14,137 nt of DNA from Spirochaetales bacterium (GTDB taxonomy: Bacteria; Spirochaetota; Spirochaetia; Sphaerochaetales; Sphaerochaetaceae), in the NCBI GenBank assembly GCA_022785155.1, contig JALFRH010000027.1:1-14137 (forward strand), read 5' to 3'. The notes under the pieces are model-generated. The model was not told where the DNA came from. It made no database searches and was given only the letters and a program-made list of their open reading frames with translations. Both the position numbers and the translations under genes were made by a program. Numbering within the stretch: position 1 is the stretch's first letter; each line of letters opens with the position of its first letter. Below, piece by piece: positions 6,489-13,962 of the stretch.

Positions 6489-7173
6489 CACTTCGACTCC
6501 TGTTCTGTCTATATCCCTTAGAACATCTTCCACCTATGAAGAAAGAAAGGTGATAGGTAACTTCTCACACTCGGAGAACCTTTTGGGTGAAATAAAATCC
6601 CTTCTCAAAAGAGGCGGCATAGAACTGAAGGACTTGGAACTCCTTATATGCACCAAGGGTCCAGGTTCCTTCACCGGCTTAAGAATTGGAATGGCCGGGC
6701 TGAAGGGAATATCCCTTGCCTCCTCCGCCCCTCTTGTTTCAGTCCCTACCCTTTCTGTAATTGAAGAAAGCGTGAAATCACTATGGAAGGGACCGATTCT
6801 CAGCGTAATCGACGCAAAGAAAAAGAAGTTCTATTTCCGTCTGTCGGTAGAAGGGGAAACAGTAATCTCCGATAGGGACGGCAACCCTGAAGATATCATC
6901 TCCACCTTAAAGGATCTGAAGAATATCCTTGTTACAGGACCTGATGCAGCTTTATTTGCTTCAAAACTTCTCTCTATTTCTCCTTCCTTGGATCTAAATG
7001 TGGATCCTGAAGCACCAAGATGCCTTTCCTATGCTCTTGAGAAACTGGGAAAAGAGAAGTATGGGAAAGATGGAGCGGACGACATAGGGGAAGGACCTAT
7101 ATATATCAGAAGAAGCGATGCAGAGGAAATGCTCTTGGCAAAGGCGAAGGAGAGTAAGAATGAGGGAAATTGA
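6469..7173 (+). CDS. tsaB: tRNA t6A biosynthesis protein TsaB
   Basis: TsaB (YeaZ) is the ASKHA-fold, inactive partner that holds TsaD in the t6A-forming complex. The N-terminus MNILSLDTSTPVLSISL and the strongly conserved KGPGSFTGLRIGMAGLKG (63-80) are diagnostic. At 234 residues it is the normal length. It lacks the metal-binding HxxxH of TsaD, which separates the two homologues; TsaD is not in this window. It starts inside tsaE (20-base overlap), with AAGGAG upstream, and its last 14 bases overlap trxB. The pairing of tsaE and tsaB in one operon is common in bacteria. Confidence 0.95.
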   Translation: MNILSLDTSTPVLSISLRTSSTYEERKVIGNFSHSENLLGEIKSLLKRGGIELKDLELLICTKGPGSFTGLRIGMAGLKGISLASSAPLVSVPTLSVIEESVKSLWKGPILSVIDAKKKKFYFRLSVEGETVISDRDGNPEDIISTLKDLKNILVTGPDAALFASKLLSISPSLDLNVDPEAPRCLSYALEKLGKEKYGKDGADDIGEGPIYIRRSDAEEMLLAKAKESKNEGN

Positions 7174-8065
7174 TGTTTTGGTGGTAGGAGCAGGACCTGG
7201 AGGAATGAGTGCAGCCCAATATGCTTCAAGAGCTGGATATTCCACATTGGTCTTGGATCCCATGGGTCCTGGTGGACAATTGTTGTTCATCGACGAAATC
7301 GAAAACTACCCGGGACTGGGTAAGATAAGCGGGTACTTTCTCTCTGAGTCCATGGAAAACCAGTGCAAAGAGTTCGGCGTAGAAATCGAGTATGACGAAG
7401 TGAAGAAAATAGAAAAGAAAGATAATAGATTCCTAGTGACTTCATCTTACTCGGAGATAAAGGCAAAGGCCGTAATCATTGCTACCGGTGCCAGCCATAG
7501 ACACATCGGAGCCAAAGGCGAAGAAGAGTACAGTGGAAAGGGAGTAAGCTACTGCGCTACCTGTGACGGCCCCTTCTTCAGAGGACAGAAGGTGGTTGTA
7601 GTGGGAGGCGGAGACACTGCCCTTACAGATGCCATGTACCTTTCAAAACTTGCAAAGGACGTTGTAATCATCCATCGCCGTGACTCTTTCAGAGCTCAGA
7701 AGGCCCTGCAGGAAAAGATAAAGACTATCCCGAATGTCTCTACAGTCATGGGAAAGAACGTTGTGGAGATCAAAGGAAACGGAACAAAGGTCGAAAGCGT
7801 TTTGCTTGACGACGGCAGCGAAATCGAAACCAATGGGGTTTTCGTATTTATAGGTACAGTTCCAAACTCAAAAGTTGTTGAAGGCCTTGTGGATGTTGAA
7901 AACGGTTTTATCATAACAGATGACAAGATGAACACTTCCCTTCCAGGAGTATTTGCCTGCGGAGATGTAAGAAACACTTCTTTCAGACAGGTGGTTACAG
8001 CAACCGGGGATGGTGCCAAGGCCGCCCATAGCGCCGACGAATATATCCAGGAAAACAATTTGTAA
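7160..8065 (+). CDS. trxB: thioredoxin reductase (NADPH)
   Basis: A flavoprotein of 301 residues that passes electrons from NADPH through FAD and a Cys pair to thioredoxin in the cytoplasm. Domains in order: FAD-binding start VVGAGPGGMSAAQYASRAG (8-26), the redox-active disulphide CATC (Cys 132 and Cys 135), the NADPH-binding region VVVGGGDTALTDAMYL with the HRRDSFRA motif (172-179) whose arginines select NADPH over NADH, and the C-terminal FAD motif GVFACGDV. ATG 7160 is chosen because AAGGAG lies about seven bases upstream (7147-7152) and the protein then begins exactly where family members do. It overlaps tsaB by 14 bases and its stop overlaps the next start (TAATG), so it is inside a tight operon. 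Confidence 0.96.
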   Translation: MREIDVLVVGAGPGGMSAAQYASRAGYSTLVLDPMGPGGQLLFIDEIENYPGLGKISGYFLSESMENQCKEFGVEIEYDEVKKIEKKDNRFLVTSSYSEIKAKAVIIATGASHRHIGAKGEEEYSGKGVSYCATCDGPFFRGQKVVVVGGGDTALTDAMYLSKLAKDVVIIHRRDSFRAQKALQEKIKTIPNVSTVMGKNVVEIKGNGTKVESVLLDDGSEIETNGVFVFIGTVPNSKVVEGLVDVENGFIITDDKMNTSLPGVFACGDVRNTSFRQVVTATGDGAKAAHSADEYIQENNL

Positions 8066-8760
8066 TGAAAAGATTCATCTTTTATCTCACTATTCTTGTA
8101 CTTACCTTTCCTCTATTTTCCCAAGGAATAAAGGAAAGTGACGTTTTGGAGATAAAAGATGAAATAGCGTCAAATGGTTTTGATGTTCCCACCCTCTCCC
8201 TGAATACCAGGGAAGACGAAAGCGTAAAGAGACGTATACTGAATACAGACACTTCCAATTTTTCATCTTCCATTATCATCAGATACTCTTCAGAGGATGG
8301 AAACGCCTTTGTGGAGTATGGTGAATCATATCTCTATTACTCTCTTATTCTTGATGGCCATAAGATAGAGCTGAAGGCCTCTGAAGACGGAGCCCTATTG
8401 TTTCTCGATGATACACAAGTGGGGAGAGAGGTGTTGTCGGAGAACATCCTTCTTTTTGAAAAGGCTTTTATATACATAGATGAGGTCCTGTCATCACCGG
8501 AAGGTTTTATGACCACAGAAATCAAAAAGTATTATGGAAAAAGGTGGGAGACTTTCCTTTACTGGAATGAGGGGGAAAGAATAGTAAGGGCTGAAATACT
8601 CTACACTCCAAATGACGATTCTTCTTGGTTTATTTCCGGTTGCATTGAAAAAGACAAGATCAAGGACACATTCACTCCCCTCAACATATTTGTCCAACCC
8701 TACTTCATACTTGAAAGAGTGGAAAAAGACGGAGAAGAAAGGGACATGAGGCTCTGGTAG
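8065..8760 (+). CDS. exported protein of unknown function
   Basis: I do not recognise a family. The 231 residues begin with a typical signal peptide: KR, then a hydrophobic core FIFYLTILVLTFPLF, with a likely cut after LFS at about residue 19. There is no lipobox Cys, so it is probably a soluble periplasmic or outer-membrane-associated protein rather than a lipoprotein. The mature part is acidic and rich in Tyr/Phe and Ile, with strand-like segments such as SIIIRYSSEDGNAFVEYG, and may be a beta-rich fold (inference). Its ATG overlaps the trxB stop by one base and has no strong ribosome site of its own, so it depends on translation of trxB. No terminator follows; the next 132 bases lead to the glgA promoter. 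Confidence 0.8.
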   Translation: MKRFIFYLTILVLTFPLFSQGIKESDVLEIKDEIASNGFDVPTLSLNTREDESVKRRILNTDTSNFSSSIIIRYSSEDGNAFVEYGESYLYYSLILDGHKIELKASEDGALLFLDDTQVGREVLSENILLFEKAFIYIDEVLSSPEGFMTTEIKKYYGKRWETFLYWNEGERIVRAEILYTPNDDSSWFISGCIEKDKIKDTFTPLNIFVQPYFILERVEKDGEERDMRLW

Positions 8761-8857
8761 TCCAAAGGACGATTCCCAAATAAGCCTACCCGATCTATAT
8801 GCCAATTCCAAAAAGAATGAATTCATCCAAGGTCTATCCTATACTTAAAATTTAAAC

Positions 8858-8886
8858 TTGCTACCACCCTTTTAAGGATAGATAAT
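8858..8886 (+). promoter_or_regulatory. candidate promoter of glgA, at the start codon
   Basis: TTGCTA (8858-8863) and GATAAT (8881-8886) are exactly 17 bases apart. The -10 box ends six bases before the glgA ATG, so transcription would start at or next to the start codon and the message would be leaderless. The alternative is an upstream start from a weaker pair (TTCATC 8822-8827, TAAAAT 8846-8851, 18 bases apart), which would leave AAGGA (8874-8878) 14 bases from the ATG, too far for good initiation. An ATGAATTCAT palindrome (8817-8826) lies just upstream and could be an operator. Confidence 0.5.
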
Positions 8887-8892
8887 TAAGTC

Positions 8893-10317
8893 ATGAAGAT
8901 ATTAATGGCAACTAGCGAGACCGTGCCTTTCTCCAAATCCGGAGGATTGGCGGATGTAGTCGGAGCTCTATCGGCGACACTTACAGAAATGGGCAATGAA
9001 GTAAGGATATTCATGCCTATGTATTCGTTTATAGAAAAAGAGGGATGGCATAAATCCCTATCCTTTCTTATTCCAATGCTTGGAACGAATGAAAGAGCAG
9101 AGATTTATGAGAAAGAAGTGAATGGCGTAGTATATGTAGGCCTCTCCCACCCATATTTTTCAAAGAGATTGGGAATATATGGGGATACTTCTTTCCAGCC
9201 ATACCCAGACAACTGTCCTAGATTCCTCTGTTTTGCAAAGGCAACAGCCCTATATCTGGCTGCAACCGATTGGAAAGTGGACATTGTGCACTGTCATGAT
9301 TGGACCACAGGCCTCATACCTTATTATCTGAATTACTTCAAGGTGGAGGCCAAGACTGTCTTCACTATCCATAACCTTGCCTATCAGGGTGTATTCCCTC
9401 CTTTTGATGCAATAATCTCATCCTCCCGCATTCCGAAGAGTGCCCTCAGAGGCCCCAAGGCCCACGAAAACATCAACATGATGGCAGCAGGACTCTTGGA
9501 TTGTGATTTCATCACCACTGTCTCCCCCACATATATGGAAGAGATAAGGGAAAGTGGAATGGGCTGTGGTCTTGATGATATCCTGAAGGATAGAAAAGAT
9601 GACTCAAAAGGCATCATCAATGGCATCGACTACAATGAATGGAACCCGGAAACGGATAAAGATCTTATTTCAAACTACTCCGTCTCTGACTTAAGCGGAA
9701 AGGAAGAGTGCAAGAAGGAACTCTTGGAAGAGTTTAAGATCAAAGGTTATGACGACAAACCTCTCTTTGCCATAATCTCAAGATTGGCGGACCAAAAGGG
9801 CTTTGATGAGCTTTTGTTGGAAGGAGAGCCCTGTGCATTGGAAAGAATACTCCAAAACCATGACTCTGCGGTGGTATTGATTGGAACCGGAGACTCCAAG
9901 TATGTGACAAAGCTGAGTCTACTGATGTCCAAGTACAACAACCTGTCTGTAAAGATCACCTTCTCCACCCCTCTTTCCCACAAGACCGAAGCAGGTGCAG
10001 ACTTCTTCTTGATGCCTTCACGTTTCGAGCCTTGTGGCCTCAACCAGCTGTATTCAATGAAGTATGGAACACTTCCTATTGTAAATATGACAGGAGGCCT
10101 TAAGGATACAGTGGTGGATCTTGAGAACAAGGAGGGGACAGGCTTCGTGCTTTCTCCTCTCAATCCCGAGAATATTGTTAAGGCAGTAGAGAGGGCAAAG
10201 GAGTTCTATAAAGATAAAGAAAGCCTTACAGAAGCAAGGAAGAGAGCCATGAAGGTGGACTCCTCCTGGAAAAAGAGCGCTGAAGAGTATATGGAAGTTT
10301 ATACATCCCTTCTCTGA
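8893..10317 (+). CDS. glgA: glycogen synthase, GT5 (ADP-glucose)
   Basis: Transfers glucose from ADP-glucose to the non-reducing ends of alpha-1,4-glucan in the cytoplasm. The 474 residues match the usual length of bacterial GlgA. The N-terminal Rossmann domain has SKSGGLADV (14-22; Lys 15 binds ADP-glucose), HCHDWTTGL and FTIHNLAYQG; MMAAGLLDCDFITTVSPTY and INGIDYNEWNP mark the linker; the C-terminal domain has ISRLADQKG (296-303, Arg 297 and Lys 302 for substrate phosphate) and SRFEPCGLNQL with the conserved Glu 379, then TGGLKDTV. All catalytic features are present. It lies upstream of glgC in the same direction. No good ribosome site precedes the ATG, which fits the idea of a leaderless message. 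Confidence 0.97.
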   Translation: MKILMATSETVPFSKSGGLADVVGALSATLTEMGNEVRIFMPMYSFIEKEGWHKSLSFLIPMLGTNERAEIYEKEVNGVVYVGLSHPYFSKRLGIYGDTSFQPYPDNCPRFLCFAKATALYLAATDWKVDIVHCHDWTTGLIPYYLNYFKVEAKTVFTIHNLAYQGVFPPFDAIISSSRIPKSALRGPKAHENINMMAAGLLDCDFITTVSPTYMEEIRESGMGCGLDDILKDRKDDSKGIINGIDYNEWNPETDKDLISNYSVSDLSGKEECKKELLEEFKIKGYDDKPLFAIISRLADQKGFDELLLEGEPCALERILQNHDSAVVLIGTGDSKYVTKLSLLMSKYNNLSVKITFSTPLSHKTEAGADFFLMPSRFEPCGLNQLYSMKYGTLPIVNMTGGLKDTVVDLENKEGTGFVLSPLNPENIVKAVERAKEFYKDKESLTEARKRAMKVDSSWKKSAEEYMEVYTSLL

Positions 10318-10318
10318 A

Positions 10319-10340
10319 AGAGTCCCCCTATGGGGGCTCT
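10319..10340 (+). terminator. weak hairpin after glgA
   Basis: AGAG-T-CCCCC (10319-10328) pairs with GGGGG-CTCT (10332-10340), nine base pairs with one bulged T, only two bases after the glgA stop. No U-run follows, so it is a poor intrinsic terminator. It may partly stop transcription, or protect the 3' end of the glgA message, rather than fully separate glgA from glgC. Confidence 0.45.
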
Positions 10341-10366
10341 GCTTCAAAGCCTGTTTATGGGCATAT

Positions 10367-10410
10367 AGTTTTCTCTCCACAAGTGTTCCAGTCAACAATT
10401 TGTGAAAACT
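10367..10410. other. large imperfect stem-loop between glgA and glgC
   Basis: AGTTTT (10367-10372), CACAA (10378-10382) and TGTT (10384-10387) pair in order with AACA (10394-10397), TTGTG (10400-10404) and AAAACT (10405-10410), 15 base pairs in total. The loop is CCAGTC, and bulges lie on both arms (CTCTC on the 5' arm). Nothing codes here. It has no U-run, so it is not an ordinary terminator. It may be an operator or an RNA element controlling glgC. Confidence 0.4.
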
Positions 10411-10513
10411 GACAATAAATGTGGCGGGAACAAGGAAAGTGATGGTAAAATAACCAAAGTAAGAACTTTTTTCTTCCAAGGACTTAGGAAAAAGAAAAAA
10501 CTAAAACTGTTAT

Positions 10514-10540
10514 TTGAATAAAAGGTGATTAGAATATAAA
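10514..10540 (+). promoter_or_regulatory. candidate AT-rich promoter of glgC
   Basis: TTGAAT (10514-10519) is followed by TATAAA (10535-10540) with only 15 bases between, shorter than ideal. The region is very AT-rich and lies directly before the AAAGGAG ribosome site of glgC, so any start from it would also give a very short leader. Weak; transcription from glgA may also reach glgC. Confidence 0.3.
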
Positions 10541-10555
10541 TAAAGGAGAATTCAT

Positions 10556-11854
10556 ATGACACTCAACAACAAAAAGGTTGTCGCAATTGTATTAGGAGGC
10601 GGAAGGGGAACACGCCTCTATCCATTGACAATGGATAGGTCAAAGCCTGCAGTTCCATTTGCAGGAAAATACCGCCTTGTGGACATTCCGATTTCAAACT
10701 GTATCAACAGCAACATCAGACAGATCTACGTTTTGACACAGTTTAATAGTGCATCACTCCACAATCACATTGCATCTACATATAACTTCGATGCATTCTC
10801 TGGTGGATTTGTAGAAATCTTGGCAGCAGAGCAGACATATACTTCCGAAACATGGTATCAGGGAACAGCTGATGCTGTAAGAAAGAACCTGAAGCACTTC
10901 AGAGACCAGAATGCAGACTACTATGTAATTCTTTCTGGTGACCAGCTTTACAGAATGGACTTCAACAAGATGCTTCAGCGCCATATTGAAAGCAACGCTG
11001 TCCTCACTATTGCAGGTAAGCCGATCAGCAGACCGGAAGCAACAGGATTGGGAATCATGGGCTGTGACGAGAAGGGCATGATCACAAAGTTCTATGAGAA
11101 GCCAAGTCCAGATGCAGATATTACTGACTACATCATTCCTGAATCCACACTCAAAGATCAGCTTGGCTTGAAGAGGACGGAGAAGAATGAATACATCGCT
11201 TCCATGGGTATCTACATCTTCAACGCTGCAGAAATGGAACAGGCTCTCAACAATGATAAGACAGACTTCGGAAAGGAAATCATTCCAGACATCATCAAGA
11301 CAAAGCCTGTATCATCTTACCTCTTCGATGGATATTGGGAAGATATCGGAACAGTAAAGGCTTTCTACGAAGCAAACCTCAACCTTGCTTCAGATAAGCC
11401 AAGCTTCAACTTCTATGATGAAGAGATGCCTATTTACACACACAGAAGACACCTTCCTGCAACAAAGGCAAACTTCTGTTCTCTCTCCAATGCTCTTGCA
11501 TCTGAAGGTTCCATCATCACAAACGCTACCATCGTAAACTCAATCGTCGGTGTCAGAACATTCATTGAAGCCGGTGCTTCCCTTGATGGCGTATACTGCA
11601 TGGGTGCTTCCAGATATGAAAGCGAAGAAGAAAAGGCAAACAATGCAAAGAATGGAATTCCTAACATTGGTATCGGAAGAGCCACCATCATCAAGAGGGC
11701 CATCATCGACCAGAATGCCAGAATCGGATCCAACTGCCGTATCGGTATCGACAACATCAAGAGAGCGGAAGGCGACTTCGAGATGTACTCGGTTCATGAT
11801 GGAATCATCGTCATCAACAAGAACGCCATCATCCCTGATGGAACTGTAATCTAA
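10556..11854 (+). CDS. glgC: glucose-1-phosphate adenylyltransferase (ADP-glucose pyrophosphorylase)
   Basis: Makes ADP-glucose from glucose 1-phosphate and ATP, the committed step of bacterial glycogen synthesis, and supplies GlgA upstream. The 432 residues carry the nucleotidyltransferase start LGGGRGTRLYPLT (13-25), PAVPFAGKYRLVDIPISNC (31-49), YQGTADAV (101-108), LSGDQLYRMD (126-135, catalytic Asp 129), FYEKPSP (179-185, Lys 182) and GYWEDIGTV, then a left-handed beta-helix C-terminal domain ending in NAIIPDGTVI. Segments such as YVLTQFNSASLHNHI, FYDEEMPIYTHRRHLPATK and the close IPDGTVI ending look like plant and cyanobacterial enzymes more than E. coli GlgC. AAAGGAG lies about six bases upstream. 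Codon use is as biased as in fba, which suggests high expression. Confidence 0.97.
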   Translation: MTLNNKKVVAIVLGGGRGTRLYPLTMDRSKPAVPFAGKYRLVDIPISNCINSNIRQIYVLTQFNSASLHNHIASTYNFDAFSGGFVEILAAEQTYTSETWYQGTADAVRKNLKHFRDQNADYYVILSGDQLYRMDFNKMLQRHIESNAVLTIAGKPISRPEATGLGIMGCDEKGMITKFYEKPSPDADITDYIIPESTLKDQLGLKRTEKNEYIASMGIYIFNAAEMEQALNNDKTDFGKEIIPDIIKTKPVSSYLFDGYWEDIGTVKAFYEANLNLASDKPSFNFYDEEMPIYTHRRHLPATKANFCSLSNALASEGSIITNATIVNSIVGVRTFIEAGASLDGVYCMGASRYESEEEKANNAKNGIPNIGIGRATIIKRAIIDQNARIGSNCRIGIDNIKRAEGDFEMYSVHDGIIVINKNAIIPDGTVI

Positions 11855-11874
11855 TTGATTTTGTTGAATATCCA

Positions 11875-11898
11875 GGCCGCCTGAAAAGACGGCCTTTT
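11875..11898 (+). terminator. rho-independent terminator of glgC
   Basis: GGCCG (11875-11879) pairs with CGGCC (11890-11894) around a 10-base loop, followed by TTTTCT. It lies 20 bases after the glgC stop. The U-run is short, so termination may be partial. The remaining 80 bases to the convergent EamA gene hold only a TTCTGCAGAA palindrome (11960-11969). Confidence 0.75.
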
Positions 11899-11978
11899 CT
11901 ATTGGCTTGATGGTCCCCTGCCCTATTATTCATGTAAAGAGTAAAAGTATAAAATCTATTTCTGCAGAAGTTTTTTCT

Positions 11979-12875
11979 CTATACCCTGTTGGCCTTACGA
12001 TCCAATGAGAGGGTATCATATAAAACAAGGGCTGTTCCCGCCACCATTACAGGAAGAGCGATCAAATAATGGATCGAGAGCTTTTCACCCACAAATACAA
12101 AGGCCAAGAAGGAACCGATAAAGGGAGCCACGGCATAATATGCACTGGTCTTTGCTGCTCCCAGGTATCTTTGGGCCCTTACATACATGAAAATACTTAG
12201 GCCATAGGAGAGAAAACCCAATAGCAATGTAGCCAGGACAAACTCTATTCTGGGAAGCCGTTCACCTATGGCAAGACCTATGATCAGGGAACCAAGACCT
12301 GAGAATACTCCTTTTATGGTTACGATTTCATAAGAGCTTTTATTTGAAATACTTCTTGTACAGTTGTTCTCCAAGCCCCAACAACAGGTGGCGAGAACAA
12401 CAAGGAGGGACCCTCTGGAGAACCTGAACCCTTCCACAGATTCAAAGGAAAGGATAATGCTTGAAAGAGTTATGAGGCCTATGGCCATCCATAGTTTTCC
12501 AGATACTTTTTCTCCAAAAAAGAGAAGAGCGATTATGGTTGTTGCAACTATTTCAAAGTTGCCTAATAGAGAAGCGTTGGATGCAGTTCCATTCTTTATT
12601 CCAAGCATAAGAAAAATCGGAGCCGCAATATCCAAAGCTATCATGCCAAGAGTGTAAGGAAGATCACTTCTATTCAGTCTCTCTTTCCTATCTTCCTTCT
12701 TATAGTGGAAAGAATACATAATCCCTACGCCTATACCTGCCCCCAAATATAAAAAGGAAGCCATCATTGTAGGAGAAGATTCTGACAACAAGAGCTTGGA
12801 AAAGGGTGTATTCAAAGCATAGAACACAGCAGCCGACAAAGCAGATAACATAGCTATGATTTTTGTATTTCTCAT
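11979..12875 (-). CDS. EamA/DMT-family membrane transporter
   Basis: An inner-membrane protein of the drug/metabolite transporter superfamily, with about ten predicted membrane helices in 298 residues made of two homologous EamA halves (about 1-145 and 152-290). The internal duplication is visible: FFGEK at 119-123 has its counterpart FVGEK in the second half, and each half opens with a Trp/Tyr-Asn-type helix (AAVFYALNTPFSKLL at 15-29; ATCCWGLENNCTRSI at 162-176). Family members export amino acids, drugs or other small molecules; the substrate cannot be read from the sequence. The ATG at 12875 has no Shine-Dalgarno match just upstream on its strand, so initiation may be weak or leader-poor. 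A possible promoter is ATAACA/TATAAC on the minus strand (12896-12924). It is a single-gene unit, convergent with glgC. Confidence 0.9.
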   Translation of the reverse strand: MRNTKIIAMLSALSAAVFYALNTPFSKLLLSESSPTMMASFLYLGAGIGVGIMYSFHYKKEDRKERLNRSDLPYTLGMIALDIAAPIFLMLGIKNGTASNASLLGNFEIVATTIIALLFFGEKVSGKLWMAIGLITLSSIILSFESVEGFRFSRGSLLVVLATCCWGLENNCTRSISNKSSYEIVTIKGVFSGLGSLIIGLAIGERLPRIEFVLATLLLGFLSYGLSIFMYVRAQRYLGAAKTSAYYAVAPFIGSFLAFVFVGEKLSIHYLIALPVMVAGTALVLYDTLSLDRKANRV

Positions 12876-13146
12876 TTTTACTAAAGGATGAATCAGTTAT
12901 ATCCCCAACAGCTCCTATTGTTATGCTCGACCCGGTATATATATCATACACTGCATCATAAAAGAATACCATGAACATAGAGATAGATGGAGTGGATATC
13001 AATTACCGGAGAAGTAAAGAAAGAGTGGAAATCCAATTAGATTTCTAAAAGCTTTTTTCGGTTACAACCGACTCCGTCTCTTTGAATGGAGTTTTATGGA
13101 AGGCTTGGGGGAATAATCACGTCTAGGAGAGACTATAAAGCGAATA
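12876..13146. other. non-coding stretch with imperfect repeat and tiny open frame
   Basis: These 271 bases carry no clear gene. On the plus strand, TTGTTA (12918-12923) and TATATC (12940-12945) could be a promoter. It precedes a 25-codon open frame (12971-13048) without a ribosome site whose start, MNIEIDGVDINYR, vaguely resembles the N-terminus of ABC-transporter ATPases and may be a gene remnant (weak inference). Within it, GAGTGGATATCAATTA (12990-13005) returns imperfectly as GAGTGGAAATCCAATTA (13023-13039). Two small inverted repeats follow: CGGTT/AACCG (13059-13070) and ACTCC/GGAGT (13071-13092). Confidence 0.4.
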
Positions 13147-13548
13147 TCAGGAAGAAAACTTATACCTTTCTATGATCCAATCCCTTATGACGCCATCGGA
13201 CTTTCCGAAATCCAAAAGCTTTAAGCCTTCTTTATCCACCCACTTATAGTCCTGATGGACAGAAAGCTTTATATCGCCTCCGATTATTTCCACTTTGTGG
13301 CAAACTAAAGTGAAATGGGTCTCTTTATAAGTGAACTCCGTATCCAACAAGTGTTCTTTTACTTCCACTTCCAGGTTCAGCTCTTCCATCCACTCTCTTT
13401 TCAAGGTATCCGGAACGCTTTCTCCCCAACGGTTCTTGCCCCCTACAAACTCCCATTTCTCGGAAAGAGGCCCCCCGGGAAGCCTTTTGGCCACAAGAAA
13501 CTCCCCTTTTTTCTCCGCCACACCGCTTGTTGTGATTCTCTCCTCCAT
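13147..13548 (-). CDS. NUDIX hydrolase, MutT-like
   Basis: A single-domain NUDIX hydrolase of 133 residues, the normal MutT size. The Nudix box is complete in its catalytic parts: Gly 37, five residues, Glu 43, seven residues, then REWMEELNL (51-59), giving GX5EX7REUXEE; the usual Gly near the end is Asn 58, which is tolerated. The preceding LVAKRLPGGPLSEKWEFVGG (18-37) is the MutT-type start, with Val where Pro is usual (WEFPGG). Such enzymes hydrolyse nucleoside diphosphates linked to another group, often oxidised dNTPs, but the substrate is not proven. AAGGG lies seven bases before the ATG. It is the last gene of the minus-strand cluster, nine bases after the membrane protein gene, and the cluster context (NnrD) suggests housecleaning of damaged nucleotides. 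Confidence 0.92.
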   Translation of the reverse strand: MEERITTSGVAEKKGEFLVAKRLPGGPLSEKWEFVGGKNRWGESVPDTLKREWMEELNLEVEVKEHLLDTEFTYKETHFTLVCHKVEIIGGDIKLSVHQDYKWVDKEGLKLLDFGKSDGVIRDWIIERYKFSS

Positions 13549-13557
13549 AACACACCC

Positions 13558-13962
13558 TTACAACAATACAAAAGAGGGGAAGGCAAAATGGACAATGGCG
13601 ACAATCATGCTTATCCAGCCTAAAGTCACTTTTCTTCCTTCTTTTGAAAAGTTTATATACTCTCTATCTTTCTTTATATCTTCTCTTCCATAGACAATGA
13701 AAAAATATAACGTTTCATATAAAACCATCAAAGCAGGTATAAGATCACCTAAAATCCTGGGGCCTGGAGGAATGGGAAAAAACAAAAGGATGATGAATAT
13801 CATGGCCCCGATGAGAGAGAAAATATTCAAAGCGTTCTTGTTTGAAACCAAAAAGGAAGAGAATCTCAAGACAAAGGACAGCTGGAGCCTGTATTTTGTC
13901 TGGAGAAACATGAGAGAGGAAAGAGAAAGATATAAAACAGAGAGAATATAACCTTGAATCAT
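13558..13962 (-). CDS. small multi-spanning membrane protein of unknown function
   Basis: I do not recognise the family. The 134 residues contain about four hydrophobic segments: 4-20, 47-66, 72-92 and 115-132, with an amphipathic basic stretch at about 21-40 and a charged loop, YGREDIKKDREYINFSKEGRK (positions 91-111), probably cytoplasmic. I start it at the ATG of 13962, not at the upstream GTG (14037), because that ATG forms an ATGA overlap with the stop of nnrD, a standard sign of translational coupling, and GGAGG lies about 13 bases before it. The gene sits between nnrD and a NUDIX gene, nine bases from the latter. That position suggests a role linked to metabolite repair, but the sequence itself gives no catalytic motif. 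Confidence 0.8.
   Translation of the reverse strand: MIQGYILSVLYLSLSSLMFLQTKYRLQLSFVLRFSSFLVSNKNALNIFSLIGAMIFIILLFFPIPPGPRILGDLIPALMVLYETLYFFIVYGREDIKKDREYINFSKEGRKVTLGWISMIVAIVHFAFPSFVLL

Noticed and set aside
8760..8770. GTCC-AAA-GGAC after the exported-protein gene as a terminator
   Set aside because: Four base pairs without a following U-run; too weak.
11960..11969. TTCTGCAGAA palindrome after the EamA gene as a terminator
   Set aside because: A palindrome without a loop leaves only three base pairs as a hairpin, and no solid U-run follows.
12700..13002. 100-codon minus-strand open frame overlapping the start of the EamA gene
   Set aside because: It is in another frame of a clear transporter gene and mostly non-coding sequence; no ribosome site, and its product is unconvincing.
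13059..13092. Paired inverted repeats as a transcription terminator for the NUDIX operon
   Set aside because: Neither strand has a U-run after the stems, so intrinsic termination is unsupported.
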